Made by a program: the position numbers and the translations under genes. The notes below the pieces were generated by a model. That model worked only from the letters and a program-made list of their open reading frames with translations. It made no database searches and was not told where the DNA came from. A stretch of 64,000 nucleotides of DNA, from IMG/VR virus record IMGVR_UViG_3300007712_000002, positions 28,504 to 92,503 of that record; one strand, written 5' to 3'. The DNA is from a virus. Below, piece by piece: positions 33,618-41,225 of this stretch. How positions within the stretch are numbered: the stretch's first letter is position 1; each line of letters starts with the position of its first letter.

Positions 33618-33926
33618 ATGCACGAATATCCATGCCGTATGATCCGGATCATAAACGGCAATACAATTGAGGCTGATATCGATCTGGGATTTGGTATATC
33701 TATTAGACAGAATATCAAACTTTACGGTATCGACAATACTGAAGAAAGTATGGCTGCTCTAATCAAAACACTACCACGAAAATTCATCTGTAGGACCATT
33801 TATAATAAGCGGGGGAGAACAGGGCGAGTATTGGGATATGTCTTCAGTGAAGACAGTCAAGGCGATCTAATAAATATTAACGATCAATTAATAGAACAAG
33901 GTGTCGCCAAAAAATACAACTCATGA
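33618..33926 (+). CDS. staphylococcal-nuclease-like protein
   Basis: 102 residues, shorter than the usual ~150. VIRIINGNTIEADIDLGFG-type opening, IKLYGIDNTEES at the position of the calcium/Glu site, and RGRTGRVLGYVF then INDQLIEQGVAKKY as in SNase C-termini. The family cuts DNA and RNA 5' phosphates. Whether all catalytic residues are kept is uncertain. ATGA overlap with the next gene. Confidence 0.75.
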   Translation: MHEYPCRMIRIINGNTIEADIDLGFGISIRQNIKLYGIDNTEESMAALIKTLPRKFICRTIYNKRGRTGRVLGYVFSEDSQGDLININDQLIEQGVAKKYNS

Positions 33927-35386
33927 GATTAATTTTTGGAATTTGGACAATGATCGTCGCTCTGACAGTCAGTGTCGTTGCCGCATATTATAGTATTGTC
34001 GGTCTCACAGCAATTTTTGCTGCGGCAGTTATTCCGATTATTATTATGGGCGCTACACTTGAGGTTGCAAAAGTTACAGCCGCGGTGTGGCTACACAGTT
34101 TCTGGCAGGAAGGAGCATTTCTAACTAAAGCGTATTTGGTTAGCGCAGTAGTTATACTCATGTTCATTACCAGCATGGGCATTTTTGGCTTTCTATCCAA
34201 AGCACATATAGAACAAGCTGCCAACAGTGGTGGTCTTGTGGCTCAAATCGAACGTGTTGATCAAGAAATATCACGCGAACAGCAAATAATAGAACGTGCT
34301 AATATTGCAATAACAGGCTACGGAGAGCGTGTCGAAAGCGCAGACACAGGCATCCAACGACGTATTGAAGCACAGGAACGTCTGATAGCAGACATTAGCG
34401 ATCGCCTCGAACGTGATATTGCCACACAAAATCAAATAATTAGCCAAAGTAATAACCTATTGGCACCATTGCAACAAGAACTCGAACGCATCGAAGAGCG
34501 CAGGAACGAGCTCAGAGCAGCCCAAGCAAGCGGCGATGTGGTAGCACTACAGGCACTCGTTGGTGCCGATCCTGATGGTGTGTTGGGGCCACAAACACAA
34601 CAGAGCATTCAGGAATTCCAGGATGATCTAGATACCCGCCGAACAGAAACAATCACACAGCTAGAGAGAGTGTCCAATACAGATGATCCAGCCGTTGTGG
34701 CAGCTCGTGCCGAAATAACACGATTACAACAGGCAGCAAATGCTGAGATTGCGCGAGCACAAGAAGCCATCAATGCTTTTCGTGAACAGTTGGTTTCAGT
34801 TACAACACAAGACAACACATCTGATATCCAAGCACAAGAAGAAACTATACGCACATCAAATGAACGTATCGATGAACTTCTTGATCGTAAATTTGAGTTA
34901 CAAGGTGAGTTGAGAGTTTTGGAAACAGAAGTGGGTCCTGTGCGTTATGTTGCAGAACTTGTATACGGTGACACCAACACAGAGTTACTTGAAGAAGCAG
35001 TTAGGTGGGTCATCATTATCATCGTTCTTGTGTTTGATCCTCTTGCTATTGTTTTGGTTCTTGCTGGTCTCAGCATCTTGCATCCCAAGCAAACACTTGA
35101 CAATGATGATGAAGTGCTGCATAATGAGAACAATGAAACATCAGATGAGTCTAGCGAAGGTTCTGTTCAAGGACAGCACCCGCAGTCTCCGTCTAGTTTT
35201 GCTGATCAACCAGCAAAAAATTTATCAGAAGTTCAGAAGGACATTATGTATGGCGCAAGCACCTCAGAAACCCAAGACGCAAAAGTAAAGAGTGCACCTT
35301 CTGAAAAACCTAAAGGTCGAGCGACTGGATTCGCAGGAATTCATGTAACGCCAATTGACAATGGATCAAAAAATAATGACAACTAA
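33923..35386 (+). CDS. membrane-anchored long coiled-coil protein
   Basis: 487 residues. Three hydrophobic segments in the first 95 residues, a coiled coil from about 105 to 350 with a peptidoglycan-binding-like insert (DPDGVLGPQTQQSIQEFQ), another membrane helix near 365-390, and a polar tail. T4-type cyanophages carry a protein of this layout (FGFLSKAHIEQ after the third helix). Function unknown; tape-measure-like or envelope-spanning. Confidence 0.75.
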   Translation: MRLIFGIWTMIVALTVSVVAAYYSIVGLTAIFAAAVIPIIIMGATLEVAKVTAAVWLHSFWQEGAFLTKAYLVSAVVILMFITSMGIFGFLSKAHIEQAANSGGLVAQIERVDQEISREQQIIERANIAITGYGERVESADTGIQRRIEAQERLIADISDRLERDIATQNQIISQSNNLLAPLQQELERIEERRNELRAAQASGDVVALQALVGADPDGVLGPQTQQSIQEFQDDLDTRRTETITQLERVSNTDDPAVVAARAEITRLQQAANAEIARAQEAINAFREQLVSVTTQDNTSDIQAQEETIRTSNERIDELLDRKFELQGELRVLETEVGPVRYVAELVYGDTNTELLEEAVRWVIIIIVLVFDPLAIVLVLAGLSILHPKQTLDNDDEVLHNENNETSDESSEGSVQGQHPQSPSSFADQPAKNLSEVQKDIMYGASTSETQDAKVKSAPSEKPKGRATGFAGIHVTPIDNGSKNNDN

Positions 35387-35810
35387 AAACACGGTGTATA
35401 CTGTTACACCGCCAGATCTACGAATCAATATGATAGGTCCCAGTGTTCTATTATTAGGAACCGATCTTGAACACTGCCAGGATTATACACAACTTTACGA
35501 TAAATTGTTTCCAGAGGTTGAGATTACTTTCTTTGTTGGAGAAGAAGGATTCAACCCAGGCCTAGCACATTGGTATCGTGCAACGGCAGGAATGGCAAGC
35601 AATATTTTTGTTAATTTAGACAATATCACAGCAGAAGAAATTTTCTTGGCAATGCAAGCAGAGCACGAAAATCGCGCCCTGGTATTTTGGGTTGCTAAAG
35701 ATAAAACATACCCAGCAATGGTTTCGTTACTAAACAGCTATCAATATCAAGTTTTTAATTCTCTTGACGAAGTAGAGAAATTTATGCTTGACGAATTTAA
35801 CAAGAGTTAG
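35361..35810 (+). CDS. conserved T4-superfamily protein
   Basis: 149 residues from the ATG at 35361 (another ATG lies at 35376); overlaps the preceding gene. YTVTPPDLRINMIGPSVLLLG then LFPEVEITFFVGE and LAHWYRATAGM. I recall this pattern from cyanophage genomes; it looks like a Rossmann-type alpha/beta protein. Function unknown. Confidence 0.65.
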   Translation: MDQKIMTTKNTVYTVTPPDLRINMIGPSVLLLGTDLEHCQDYTQLYDKLFPEVEITFFVGEEGFNPGLAHWYRATAGMASNIFVNLDNITAEEIFLAMQAEHENRALVFWVAKDKTYPAMVSLLNSYQYQVFNSLDEVEKFMLDEFNKS

Positions 35811-35816
35811 TATACT
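35788..35816 (+). promoter_or_regulatory. infC promoter
   Basis: TTGACG 35788-35793, 17-base spacer, TATACT 35811-35816, inside the end of the preceding gene. Seven bases later begins a nine-codon open frame (ATG 35824). Confidence 0.65.
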
Positions 35817-35823
35817 GATAGAA

Positions 35824-35853
35824 ATGGGTTACTCAAAGGATTTAACCAGTTAA
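35824..35853 (+). CDS. nine-codon leader peptide of infC (putative)
   Basis: ATG at 35824 lies 7 bases after the -10 box; the frame reads MGYSKDLTS and its TAA overlaps the infC ATG (TAATG). AAAGGA inside it is the ribosome site of infC. Translational coupling is likely if this frame is translated. Confidence 0.35.
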   Translation: MGYSKDLTS

Positions 35854-36401
35854 TGAAAAATAGGTCACGGATTTTGGCCAATAGTGATATTCGTCACAAG
35901 AGTGTTCGAGTTGTCACAGATGATGGTAGTGCAGTTTTGCACACAAGCGCAGCTATTAAGCAAGCTGAAGATCAAGGCTTGGATCTCATTTTGATCAATG
36001 AGAAAGCTGATCCACCCATATGTAAAATACTCGAACTTGGTAAGTATCGTTACGAACAGCAGCAACAAGAAAAACAAGCCGCCAAGAGACAGAGAGAAAG
36101 TCGGGTCACCATCAAAGAGGTGCAGTTCAAACCCAATATTGATGTTCATGATTTTGAAACCAAGTGTGGAAAAATAAACAAGTTCATCGAAAAAGGCAAC
36201 AAGGTAAAGCTGTTGGTTCAATTCCGTGGACGAGAGCGTCAACATACCGATCTCGGATACGATATTATTGATCGTGTCCTTGAGTTGGTAGAAAACGTAG
36301 AACTAGACGGCAAGCCGCAGTTTAGTGGCAACCGTATTACAGCAATTCTAAAAGGAAACAAGGATGGCCAGACAAACGCCAAACCAAAAGAAACAACATA
36401 G
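35853..36401 (+). CDS. infC: translation initiation factor IF-3
   Basis: 182 residues, full length. N-domain with [12 protein letters not shown], linker helix ([18 protein letters not shown]) and C-domain with [20 protein letters not shown] and [12 protein letters not shown], all hallmarks of IF-3. IF-3 binds 30S, keeps subunits apart and checks the start codon. It starts with ATG, not the AUU used by many bacteria to autoregulate infC. Overlaps the bS21 gene by 38 bases. A phage copy could favour phage messages. Confidence 0.95.
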   Translation: MKNRSRILANSDIRHKSVRVVTDDGSAVLHTSAAIKQAEDQGLDLILINEKADPPICKILELGKYRYEQQQQEKQAAKRQRESRVTIKEVQFKPNIDVHDFETKCGKINKFIEKGNKVKLLVQFRGRERQHTDLGYDIIDRVLELVENVELDGKPQFSGNRITAILKGNKDGQTNAKPKETT

Positions 36402-36609
36402 CGGACCTCGTGGAACACGAGTTGAAGTCCGTGACGGAAATATAAATCAAGCACTTCGACGACTCAAAAAGATTATGCAAAGCGAAGGTGTTTTTAAAGA
36501 GATTCGTGATCGCCGCTATTTTGAAAAGCCCAGCATGACACGCAAAAAGGCTCGTGCGGCGGCGCGGAAACGCTGGCAAAAAGAAGTTGCTCGGCGTGAC
36601 GACTGGTAA
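36364..36609 (+). CDS. rpsU: ribosomal protein bS21
   Basis: 81 residues. [20 protein letters not shown] then [20 protein letters not shown] and a basic Arg/Lys/Ala tail match bS21, including the alphaproteobacterial-like long C-terminus. bS21 sits at the 30S platform near the anti-Shine-Dalgarno site. Phage copies are known in alphaproteobacterial phages. Nested at the end of infC, so both should be made together. Confidence 0.93.
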   Translation: MARQTPNQKKQHSGPRGTRVEVRDGNINQALRRLKKIMQSEGVFKEIRDRRYFEKPSMTRKKARAAARKRWQKEVARRDDW

Positions 36610-36615
36610 TAAATA
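36609..36615 (+). promoter_or_regulatory. T4-type late promoter
   Basis: ATAAATA at the bS21 stop codon, 58 bases before the Hsp20 gene. Confidence 0.55.
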
Positions 36616-36673
36616 CCAGCGAGGATGCCAATGAGGGTCCTCAATACAATCTTGCTTAACTAAGGAGATAGAA

Positions 36674-37120
36674 ATGAACAAGACACTTACAACTAGAACT
36701 CTGCCTGGATTTCTCAATGAAAGAGGAATCGGATTTGATAACATGTTCGAACTTTTTGACGAAGCCGTCGGACATGCTAGCAGCGTAGCTTATCCACCAT
36801 ACAACTTGATCAAAGTAAGCGACGATGATTTTGTCGTTGAGGTTGCTCTTGCTGGCTTCACAATTGACGATCTTGAGATCACTCAAGACGGCAAGAAGCT
36901 GACAATCGAAGGCCGCAAGCCTGAGATCAAGGATGATGAGGTGACATACCTACATCGCGGAATTAGCTCACGCGCATTTACACGTGAGTTCGTTCTTGCA
37001 GAACATGTGGAAGTCGTTGAGGCAGAAATGGAAGACGGTGTGCTTCTAGTCAAGTTGCACCGTGAGTTGCCAGAATCAATGAAACCACGTCAAATTGAAA
37101 TCAAAAAGATCGGCAAGTAA
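36674..37120 (+). CDS. small heat-shock protein Hsp20 (IbpA class)
   Basis: 148 residues; AAGGAGATAGAA before the ATG. Alpha-crystallin domain from about residue 38 to 130 (YPPYNLIKVSDDDFVVEVAL, then KKLTIEGRK, YLHRGISSRAFTREFVL, GVLLVKLHRELPE). It holds unfolded proteins for refolding; common in cyanophages, where it may assist capsid assembly. Confidence 0.93.
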   Translation: MNKTLTTRTLPGFLNERGIGFDNMFELFDEAVGHASSVAYPPYNLIKVSDDDFVVEVALAGFTIDDLEITQDGKKLTIEGRKPEIKDDEVTYLHRGISSRAFTREFVLAEHVEVVEAEMEDGVLLVKLHRELPESMKPRQIEIKKIGK

Positions 37121-37145
37121 CAACACTAGTTGTTACGATCAGAAG

Positions 37146-37170
37146 AGGGGAGGGGACTACCCTCCCCTTG
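37146..37170 (+). terminator. terminator-like hairpin
   Basis: AGGGGAGGG (37146-37154) pairs with CCCTCCCCT (37160-37168) around GACTA. Only two further T residues follow, so efficiency is uncertain. Confidence 0.6.
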
Positions 37171-37184
37171 AATAAGAGGACAAT

Positions 37185-37481
37185 ATGTCTGATACTGATG
37201 TAGTTGAAAAGACTGAAACTCGGTTAGAAGAACCCCGTAAATGGGCTGTTATCGTTCACAACGATGATGTAACGCCCATGGACTTTGTGGTTGAATTACT
37301 TCATTATGTATTCAAACTGGACGTAAAGTCTGCTACAGACCTAATGGTCAAGATACACATGGAAGGCCGAGGCGTTGCTGGTGTGTATCCATATGAAATT
37401 GCAGAGCAGAAATATTCCGAAGCAAATGTCCTTATCAAGTTGAGTTCAATGCAGCTCAAACTCAGTCTTGAAGAAGAATGA
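37185..37481 (+). CDS. clpS: ClpS, ATP-dependent protease adaptor
   Basis: 98 residues; AGAGGACAAT before the ATG. WAVIVHNDDVTPMDFVVELL then KIHMEGRGVAGVYPYEIAE are the ClpS signature, including the N-degron pocket residues. ClpS delivers N-end-rule substrates to ClpAP and inhibits ClpAP from degrading ssrA-tagged proteins, which may matter because this phage also encodes tmRNA. Confidence 0.95.
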   Translation: MSDTDVVEKTETRLEEPRKWAVIVHNDDVTPMDFVVELLHYVFKLDVKSATDLMVKIHMEGRGVAGVYPYEIAEQKYSEANVLIKLSSMQLKLSLEEE

Positions 37482-37489
37482 AGAACTTG

Positions 37490-37497
37490 TATAAATA
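37490..37497 (+). promoter_or_regulatory. T4-type late promoter, five bases from the ATG
   Basis: Full TATAAATA box, then GACAT and the ATG at 37503; no ribosome site can fit, so a leaderless message is expected. Confidence 0.7.
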
Positions 37498-37502
37498 GAC
37501 AT

Positions 37503-38780
37503 ATGAGAGCTCGTGAATTATTTTTTGAATCCAAAAAGGAAAAAAATGAATTGTCTGATCTAGTTCGCAATTCAGACAATGTTGGTCTATTGACCAAGAT
37601 CGCAAATTATCTCAGCAGCAAGATACAAGCTGAAGAGCCCCGGCCTGATTCTGAAGAAAACATTGATAATGTCAATGAAGAGATGGCAGGTAATGTCAAA
37701 AACACAGTGCTAGCCATGCTTGACAAACTGGACGACAACAGTCCTGAGTGGGCTAAAATTATCGACATCCTTCGACGAGATGAAGTATCAGAACTTTCAA
37801 CACAAGTCGTTCAAACTAAACTGGGTTCTGTTAATGGATACCTAGATAAAAAGTTACGAGATCTTGTAATGCGTTCCAAAGCCCCATTTGAGCAAAAGGA
37901 AGAGTTTCTAAGGAAACTAGCATCTGGTGATGGTTACTTTGATGGTAAAGAACTACTCAATCAACGCAGCGGCAACATTTATCAGATGTTGAGCTCCAAT
38001 CCTGTTGCAGCTGATCTCGGTCCTAAAATGGCTTTGGAATTCCGTGGTGACATGGGATATGGTCCAGACCAGGGTCCTGGTGAAATCATGATGACATTAC
38101 TAGGCAAAAACATTCAGTTAGCATCAAAAGGCGACCTTAAGATTGGTAACCAAGTCGCCGAAGTCAAAGCAACAAGCCGTAGCAAAAAAGGAAAAAAAGG
38201 ATTTAGTGGAGGCCGCCTATATAGCACCACTGGATATGGTTCAGGATTTGCTATCAAGAAAGATCTATACAAAAATCTACTTGCTGTTGGTATTCCAGAA
38301 CAAGCATTGCTTGAATATGGTTTGCCTACTAGAAAGGCTGCAACGGACTCTGGTGTTGAAGTCAAAAAGGGTGGCGTTAATTTGAACTTGAGTGGATTAG
38401 CCAATATAAATGGACTGTTTAAAGAATATGAAGTTTCACCTGATCAAGCAAAAACTGTGATCAAAGGTATAGTTGATGGACTATACACTAAATTACCGTC
38501 GGGCATGGAAAAAGGTATTCTCAATCTGATACAAAATGATGGAACATTTGATCCACAAGACTTCCTAATTGAAATGACCAAGCTTGCACATGTTTACTAC
38601 ATGGGTCTTGAAGGACATGACTCTCTTATGCTTTTCAACACAGACTCTGGTAACTATGCTGTGATGTATACTGCCGAAGACGTTGAAAAACTCTTGAGGG
38701 ACGGAATCATATCTCTAACATCACATATTGATCTTGAAGATGATCGAGGCAAAGGAAGCAGCCAATTAATCATTAAATGA
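37503..38780 (+). CDS. probable virion PD-(D/E)XK-type protein
   Basis: 425 residues. N-terminus MRARELFFES resembles capsid-targeting leaders. Near residue 205 GPGEIMMTLLGKNIQLASKGD and GNQVAEVKATSR give the E...D-x(n)-E-x-K order of PD-(D/E)XK nucleases. Together with a late leaderless promoter this suggests an internal protein injected with the DNA. Neither nuclease activity nor packaging is proven by sequence. Confidence 0.55.
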   Translation: MRARELFFESKKEKNELSDLVRNSDNVGLLTKIANYLSSKIQAEEPRPDSEENIDNVNEEMAGNVKNTVLAMLDKLDDNSPEWAKIIDILRRDEVSELSTQVVQTKLGSVNGYLDKKLRDLVMRSKAPFEQKEEFLRKLASGDGYFDGKELLNQRSGNIYQMLSSNPVAADLGPKMALEFRGDMGYGPDQGPGEIMMTLLGKNIQLASKGDLKIGNQVAEVKATSRSKKGKKGFSGGRLYSTTGYGSGFAIKKDLYKNLLAVGIPEQALLEYGLPTRKAATDSGVEVKKGGVNLNLSGLANINGLFKEYEVSPDQAKTVIKGIVDGLYTKLPSGMEKGILNLIQNDGTFDPQDFLIEMTKLAHVYYMGLEGHDSLMLFNTDSGNYAVMYTAEDVEKLLRDGIISLTSHIDLEDDRGKGSSQLIIK

Positions 38781-38859
38781 GTTATGCACTCAACGCATTT
38801 CGACTTTGTTGATATTGCAGTAGTAAAACCCCTGACTTTATAGTAAATATTAGTATGCA

Positions 38860-38881
38860 GGTGCAGCAATATGGCTGCGCC
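38860..38881 (+). terminator. terminator-like hairpin
   Basis: GGTGCAGC (38860-38867) pairs with GCTGCGCC (38874-38881), followed by ATTTTC, 24 bases before the next ATG. Confidence 0.55.
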
Positions 38882-38904
38882 ATTTTCATGTCAGGAGTAA
38901 AAAA

Positions 38905-39039
38905 ATGTTTTCACGTCTATTTAATCGCACGCCACGAGCCCGCCGCAGCGATATCGAACGTTATGTTCGCATGGAATACAAGCCAGAGGATTTTGGTCCA
39001 ATGGTAGAAGAGCTATCACGTAAGTGGAATGCACGATGA
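38905..39039 (+). CDS. 44-residue basic peptide
   Basis: AGGAG 9 bases before the ATG. MFSRLFNRTPRARRSD then a helical end (VEELSRKWNAR). First of three tiny overlapping genes. The style recalls the small DUF1127/DUF3563 proteins of alphaproteobacteria, but the match is loose. Confidence 0.55.
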   Translation: MFSRLFNRTPRARRSDIERYVRMEYKPEDFGPMVEELSRKWNAR

Positions 39040-39182
39040 TTACCAGTATATTTCGCAGCATATCTGATTTCTTTAACAGAATCCACAACTATAATGAAGT
39101 TGATGATTATCTGTCACGTGCAGTAAGTCCAGAAGATCTCGAACGTCGCATCAAAAATCTACAACGCAATGGAAAACTATGA
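39036..39182 (+). CDS. 48-residue DUF3563-like peptide
   Basis: ATGA overlap with the preceding gene. YLSRAVSPEDLERRIKNLQR resembles the YL-x2-A-x-D-x-x-DLERR pattern of DUF3563. Helical; function unknown. Confidence 0.5.
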   Translation: MITSIFRSISDFFNRIHNYNEVDDYLSRAVSPEDLERRIKNLQRNGKL

Positions 39183-39301
39183 TGAAATTTATGAACCGAA
39201 TCCAACGCCACGGCTACTTGCGGGCCGCCGGTGAACTGTATAGGCAGGGTTATCCCCAACTAGCAGCTAAACTTAAAAAGCAAGCAGACAACTTAGAGTG
39301 A
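39182..39301 (+). CDS. 39-residue basic peptide
   Basis: TGATG overlap with the preceding gene. Helical and basic (RIQRHGYLRAAGELYRQGY). Its last codons form the 5' arm of a terminator. Confidence 0.5.
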   Translation: MKFMNRIQRHGYLRAAGELYRQGYPQLAAKLKKQADNLE

Positions 39302-39327
39302 GCCACTGTGCTCACTCTAATCTTTTT
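39294..39327 (+). terminator. rho-independent terminator
   Basis: TAGAGTGAGC (39294-39303) pairs perfectly with GCTCACTCTA (39310-39319), followed by ATCTTTTT. Confidence 0.9.
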
Positions 39328-39353
39328 GACATATCTCTCAAGATAAGTATAAT
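39326..39353 (+). promoter_or_regulatory. consensus sigma70 promoter
   Basis: TTGACA 39326-39331, 16-base spacer, TATAAT 39348-39353, both boxes perfect; drives the gene at 39374. Confidence 0.85.
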
Positions 39354-39373
39354 GGACAAGAGAGGAACATACC

Positions 39374-39922
39374 ATGTCAAAACCCAACGAGGGCAAAATA
39401 CTTATCGCAACACCCAAAGTTACGAATAAGATATTTCAGAAAACTGTGATTTACATACACACTGACGACGATACTGGTGCGATTGGTGTTATGCTTAATG
39501 TTCCAATGGATTATGATATGGCAACCAAATGGTCACAGGAAATCTCCTGGTCATATCCAGAAAAGATATACCATGGCGGCCCTGTTGAGAGACAGATCGG
39601 ATACGTGTTGCACGGTAGCGACTATGCAAAAGATTCAACCATATATCTCAATGATCACATTTCATATACTGGCGGCAGAAGCATTGTCAATGATATCAAT
39701 CGTGGCATGGGTCCTTGTGGTTTCATGCTTTTGACAGGATACTGTCAGTGGCAGCCCAAGCAATTACAAACGGAAATTGACAGTGGAATGTGGATGACTG
39801 TTGATTTTGATCCAGAATTCTTCTTCCATGATCTCGATCGTGAAGAAGGCTGGGAGTTTGCAATCAACATTGCTGCTGGGAATACCACACAAAAACTTCT
39901 TGATGTGGTTGACAGCATTTAA
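39374..39922 (+). CDS. YqgE/AlgH (UPF0301) family protein
   Basis: 182 residues, AGAGAGGAA before the ATG. GKILIATPKVTNKIFQKTVI and GAIGVMLN then YHGGPVE and GYCQWQPKQLQTEI match the UPF0301 family. In bacteria it affects alginate genes and is widespread, but the molecular role is unknown. Its strong promoter marks it as an early, well-expressed gene. A phage copy is unusual. Confidence 0.88.
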   Translation: MSKPNEGKILIATPKVTNKIFQKTVIYIHTDDDTGAIGVMLNVPMDYDMATKWSQEISWSYPEKIYHGGPVERQIGYVLHGSDYAKDSTIYLNDHISYTGGRSIVNDINRGMGPCGFMLLTGYCQWQPKQLQTEIDSGMWMTVDFDPEFFFHDLDREEGWEFAINIAAGNTTQKLLDVVDSI

Positions 39923-39962
39923 AAACCGTGCTATCTAACATGCTCACACCCAGGGAGAGTAG

Positions 39963-40124
39963 ATGTTTGAAGTAGTAATAATCAAAAATGACGAAAAAAA
40001 CGAGACATGGGATTGTCTTGATGAAATGCAGGCTGAATGTGTTTTCTTCCGCTCCCGCATGAGAAAGGATGTTCAATATGTCGAAATCAACGAGATTATC
40101 GACCTTGAATCCTTTGCCACTTGA
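39963..40124 (+). CDS. 53-residue protein
   Basis: ATG at 39963 with GGGAGAG 6 bases upstream. Mixed charged, strand then helix (FEVVIIKNDEKNETWDCLDE). Overlaps the next gene by 47 bases in another frame. Unknown function. Confidence 0.5.
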   Translation: MFEVVIIKNDEKNETWDCLDEMQAECVFFRSRMRKDVQYVEINEIIDLESFAT

Positions 40125-40584
40125 TAGTCAAGATAGACTGATGCTCAAGGACCGTGATAACCGATATAGTCGTTCCTTGACTTTTAGCGAGCAACCAAAT
40201 TGGACCCATGCATACATCTATTGCAGACATGTAATGGAAAATCTCCAATATCATACAAAATATTATAAGATTTATAGTGCATCAGAAGTCATCAGATCTA
40301 AGATGTCAGATAGCCGAACAATGCAAGAGTTTCAATTTATTTACACGCCAGAATATATGTATTTGTTCATCTGTGATCGTTCAAGTTATAAGCTCAAGGG
40401 CCGCGCGGGTGCTGATACCAGAATAATGATACCTGCCGACGAAGTAGTTGAATTTGAAAACTTTCGTGATCTAGAAACAATTCATTATATAAAATGTCGA
40501 TCTGAGGATGTGCGGGCACAAGATAAGCACATACATAAAGAAAAATTCATTCGTGATTTCATGGAACGCACTGAATTGCAATAA
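40078..40584 (+). CDS. protein of unknown function
   Basis: 168 residues from the ATG at 40078, 8 bases after AAAGGA; an in-frame ATG at 40069 overlaps that ribosome site. Aromatic, basic-acidic mix (FQFIYTPEYMYLFICDRSSY). No family recognised. Confidence 0.6.
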   Translation: MSKSTRLSTLNPLPLDSQDRLMLKDRDNRYSRSLTFSEQPNWTHAYIYCRHVMENLQYHTKYYKIYSASEVIRSKMSDSRTMQEFQFIYTPEYMYLFICDRSSYKLKGRAGADTRIMIPADEVVEFENFRDLETIHYIKCRSEDVRAQDKHIHKEKFIRDFMERTELQ

Positions 40585-40587
40585 ATA
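40581..40587 (+). promoter_or_regulatory. T4-type late promoter
   Basis: ATAAATA at the preceding stop codon, 30 bases before the gene at 40618. Confidence 0.55.
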
Positions 40588-40617
40588 CCTTTGCGATAAA
40601 GCAAAGGAGATTTTATC

Positions 40618-40806
40618 ATGGAATTCTTTACAAACATTTGGGATTGGTTTCTAGCACGTTGGGCAGAACGCACAACTTGGGATGGTAGCGTTATCATCGC
40701 TCTTGGCGTCGTGGTCCTCGTATTCCAAACCCTACTACCATATGCAGCATGGGCAGCAATTGCTTATGGTGCTTGGACACTACTAAAGGGTGAAGGCTCT
40801 GAGTGA
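40618..40806 (+). CDS. 62-residue membrane protein
   Basis: AAAGGAGA before the ATG. Trp-rich N-terminus (FTNIWDWFLARWAER) and one or two hydrophobic helices (VIIALGVVVLVFQTLLPYAA). First of three tiny membrane proteins; lysis or envelope role possible. Confidence 0.6.
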   Translation: MEFFTNIWDWFLARWAERTTWDGSVIIALGVVVLVFQTLLPYAAWAAIAYGAWTLLKGEGSE

Positions 40807-40907
40807 AGCCCGGAACCTACAAAAAGCTCAAGTATGAACTTGGACAGCTAGTCTTTTGGGCTATAGTATTCGGTATCGTTTTACTAGGGTTGGCCCTATT
40901 TGCATAG
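40803..40907 (+). CDS. 34-residue membrane peptide
   Basis: GTG start overlapping the preceding TGA (GTGA). Basic start (KPGTYKKLKY) and one membrane helix (VFWAIVFGIVLLGLALFA). Confidence 0.5.
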   Translation: MKPGTYKKLKYELGQLVFWAIVFGIVLLGLALFA

Positions 40908-40921
40908 AGGAGGTAGCTCGG

Positions 40922-41032
40922 TTGGTAGCTGAGTATATCGCCGTCGGCGCATTTGTACTTTTCATTATATGGGTAGTAGCAATGGGCGTTGGGGCGTTTG
41001 ACCGTAATGATAAATCCAACACAGATAATTGA
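40922..41032 (+). CDS. 36-residue membrane peptide
   Basis: TTG start 5-8 bases after AGAGGAGG. One membrane helix (IAVGAFVLFIIWVVAMGVGA) and a polar end. Overlaps the next frame by 26 bases. Confidence 0.45.
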   Translation: MVAEYIAVGAFVLFIIWVVAMGVGAFDRNDKSNTDN

Positions 41033-41129
41033 GCTTGCAAAAGAAATTGAAGAGGGAGATCCGATCGACTGGTTAGGTCTCCCTCTCAATCGCGTGATGC
41101 AGTATACAACATGTTGGGTTTATTTGTAA
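41007..41129 (+). CDS. 40-residue acidic peptide
   Basis: ATG at 41007; MINPTQIIELAKEIEEGDP then DWLGLPLNRVMQY. No clear ribosome site, so weaker than its neighbours. Confidence 0.35.
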   Translation: MINPTQIIELAKEIEEGDPIDWLGLPLNRVMQYTTCWVYL

Positions 41130-41187
41130 TGGAGCGTATTGAGGGCGCTGCTGGATTCACGCTGACCATCTCGTTTTAATAACACAC

Positions 41188-41218
41188 TTGACATGTCCAC
41201 AGGTTTCCTGTATAAATA
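41188..41218 (+). promoter_or_regulatory. dual early/late promoter of the tmRNA gene
   Basis: TTGACA 41188-41193, 17-base spacer, TATAAA 41211-41216, which is also the start of a perfect late box TATAAATA (41211-41218). The RNA gene could thus be read both early and late. Confidence 0.65.
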
Positions 41219-41225
41219 AAACTGT

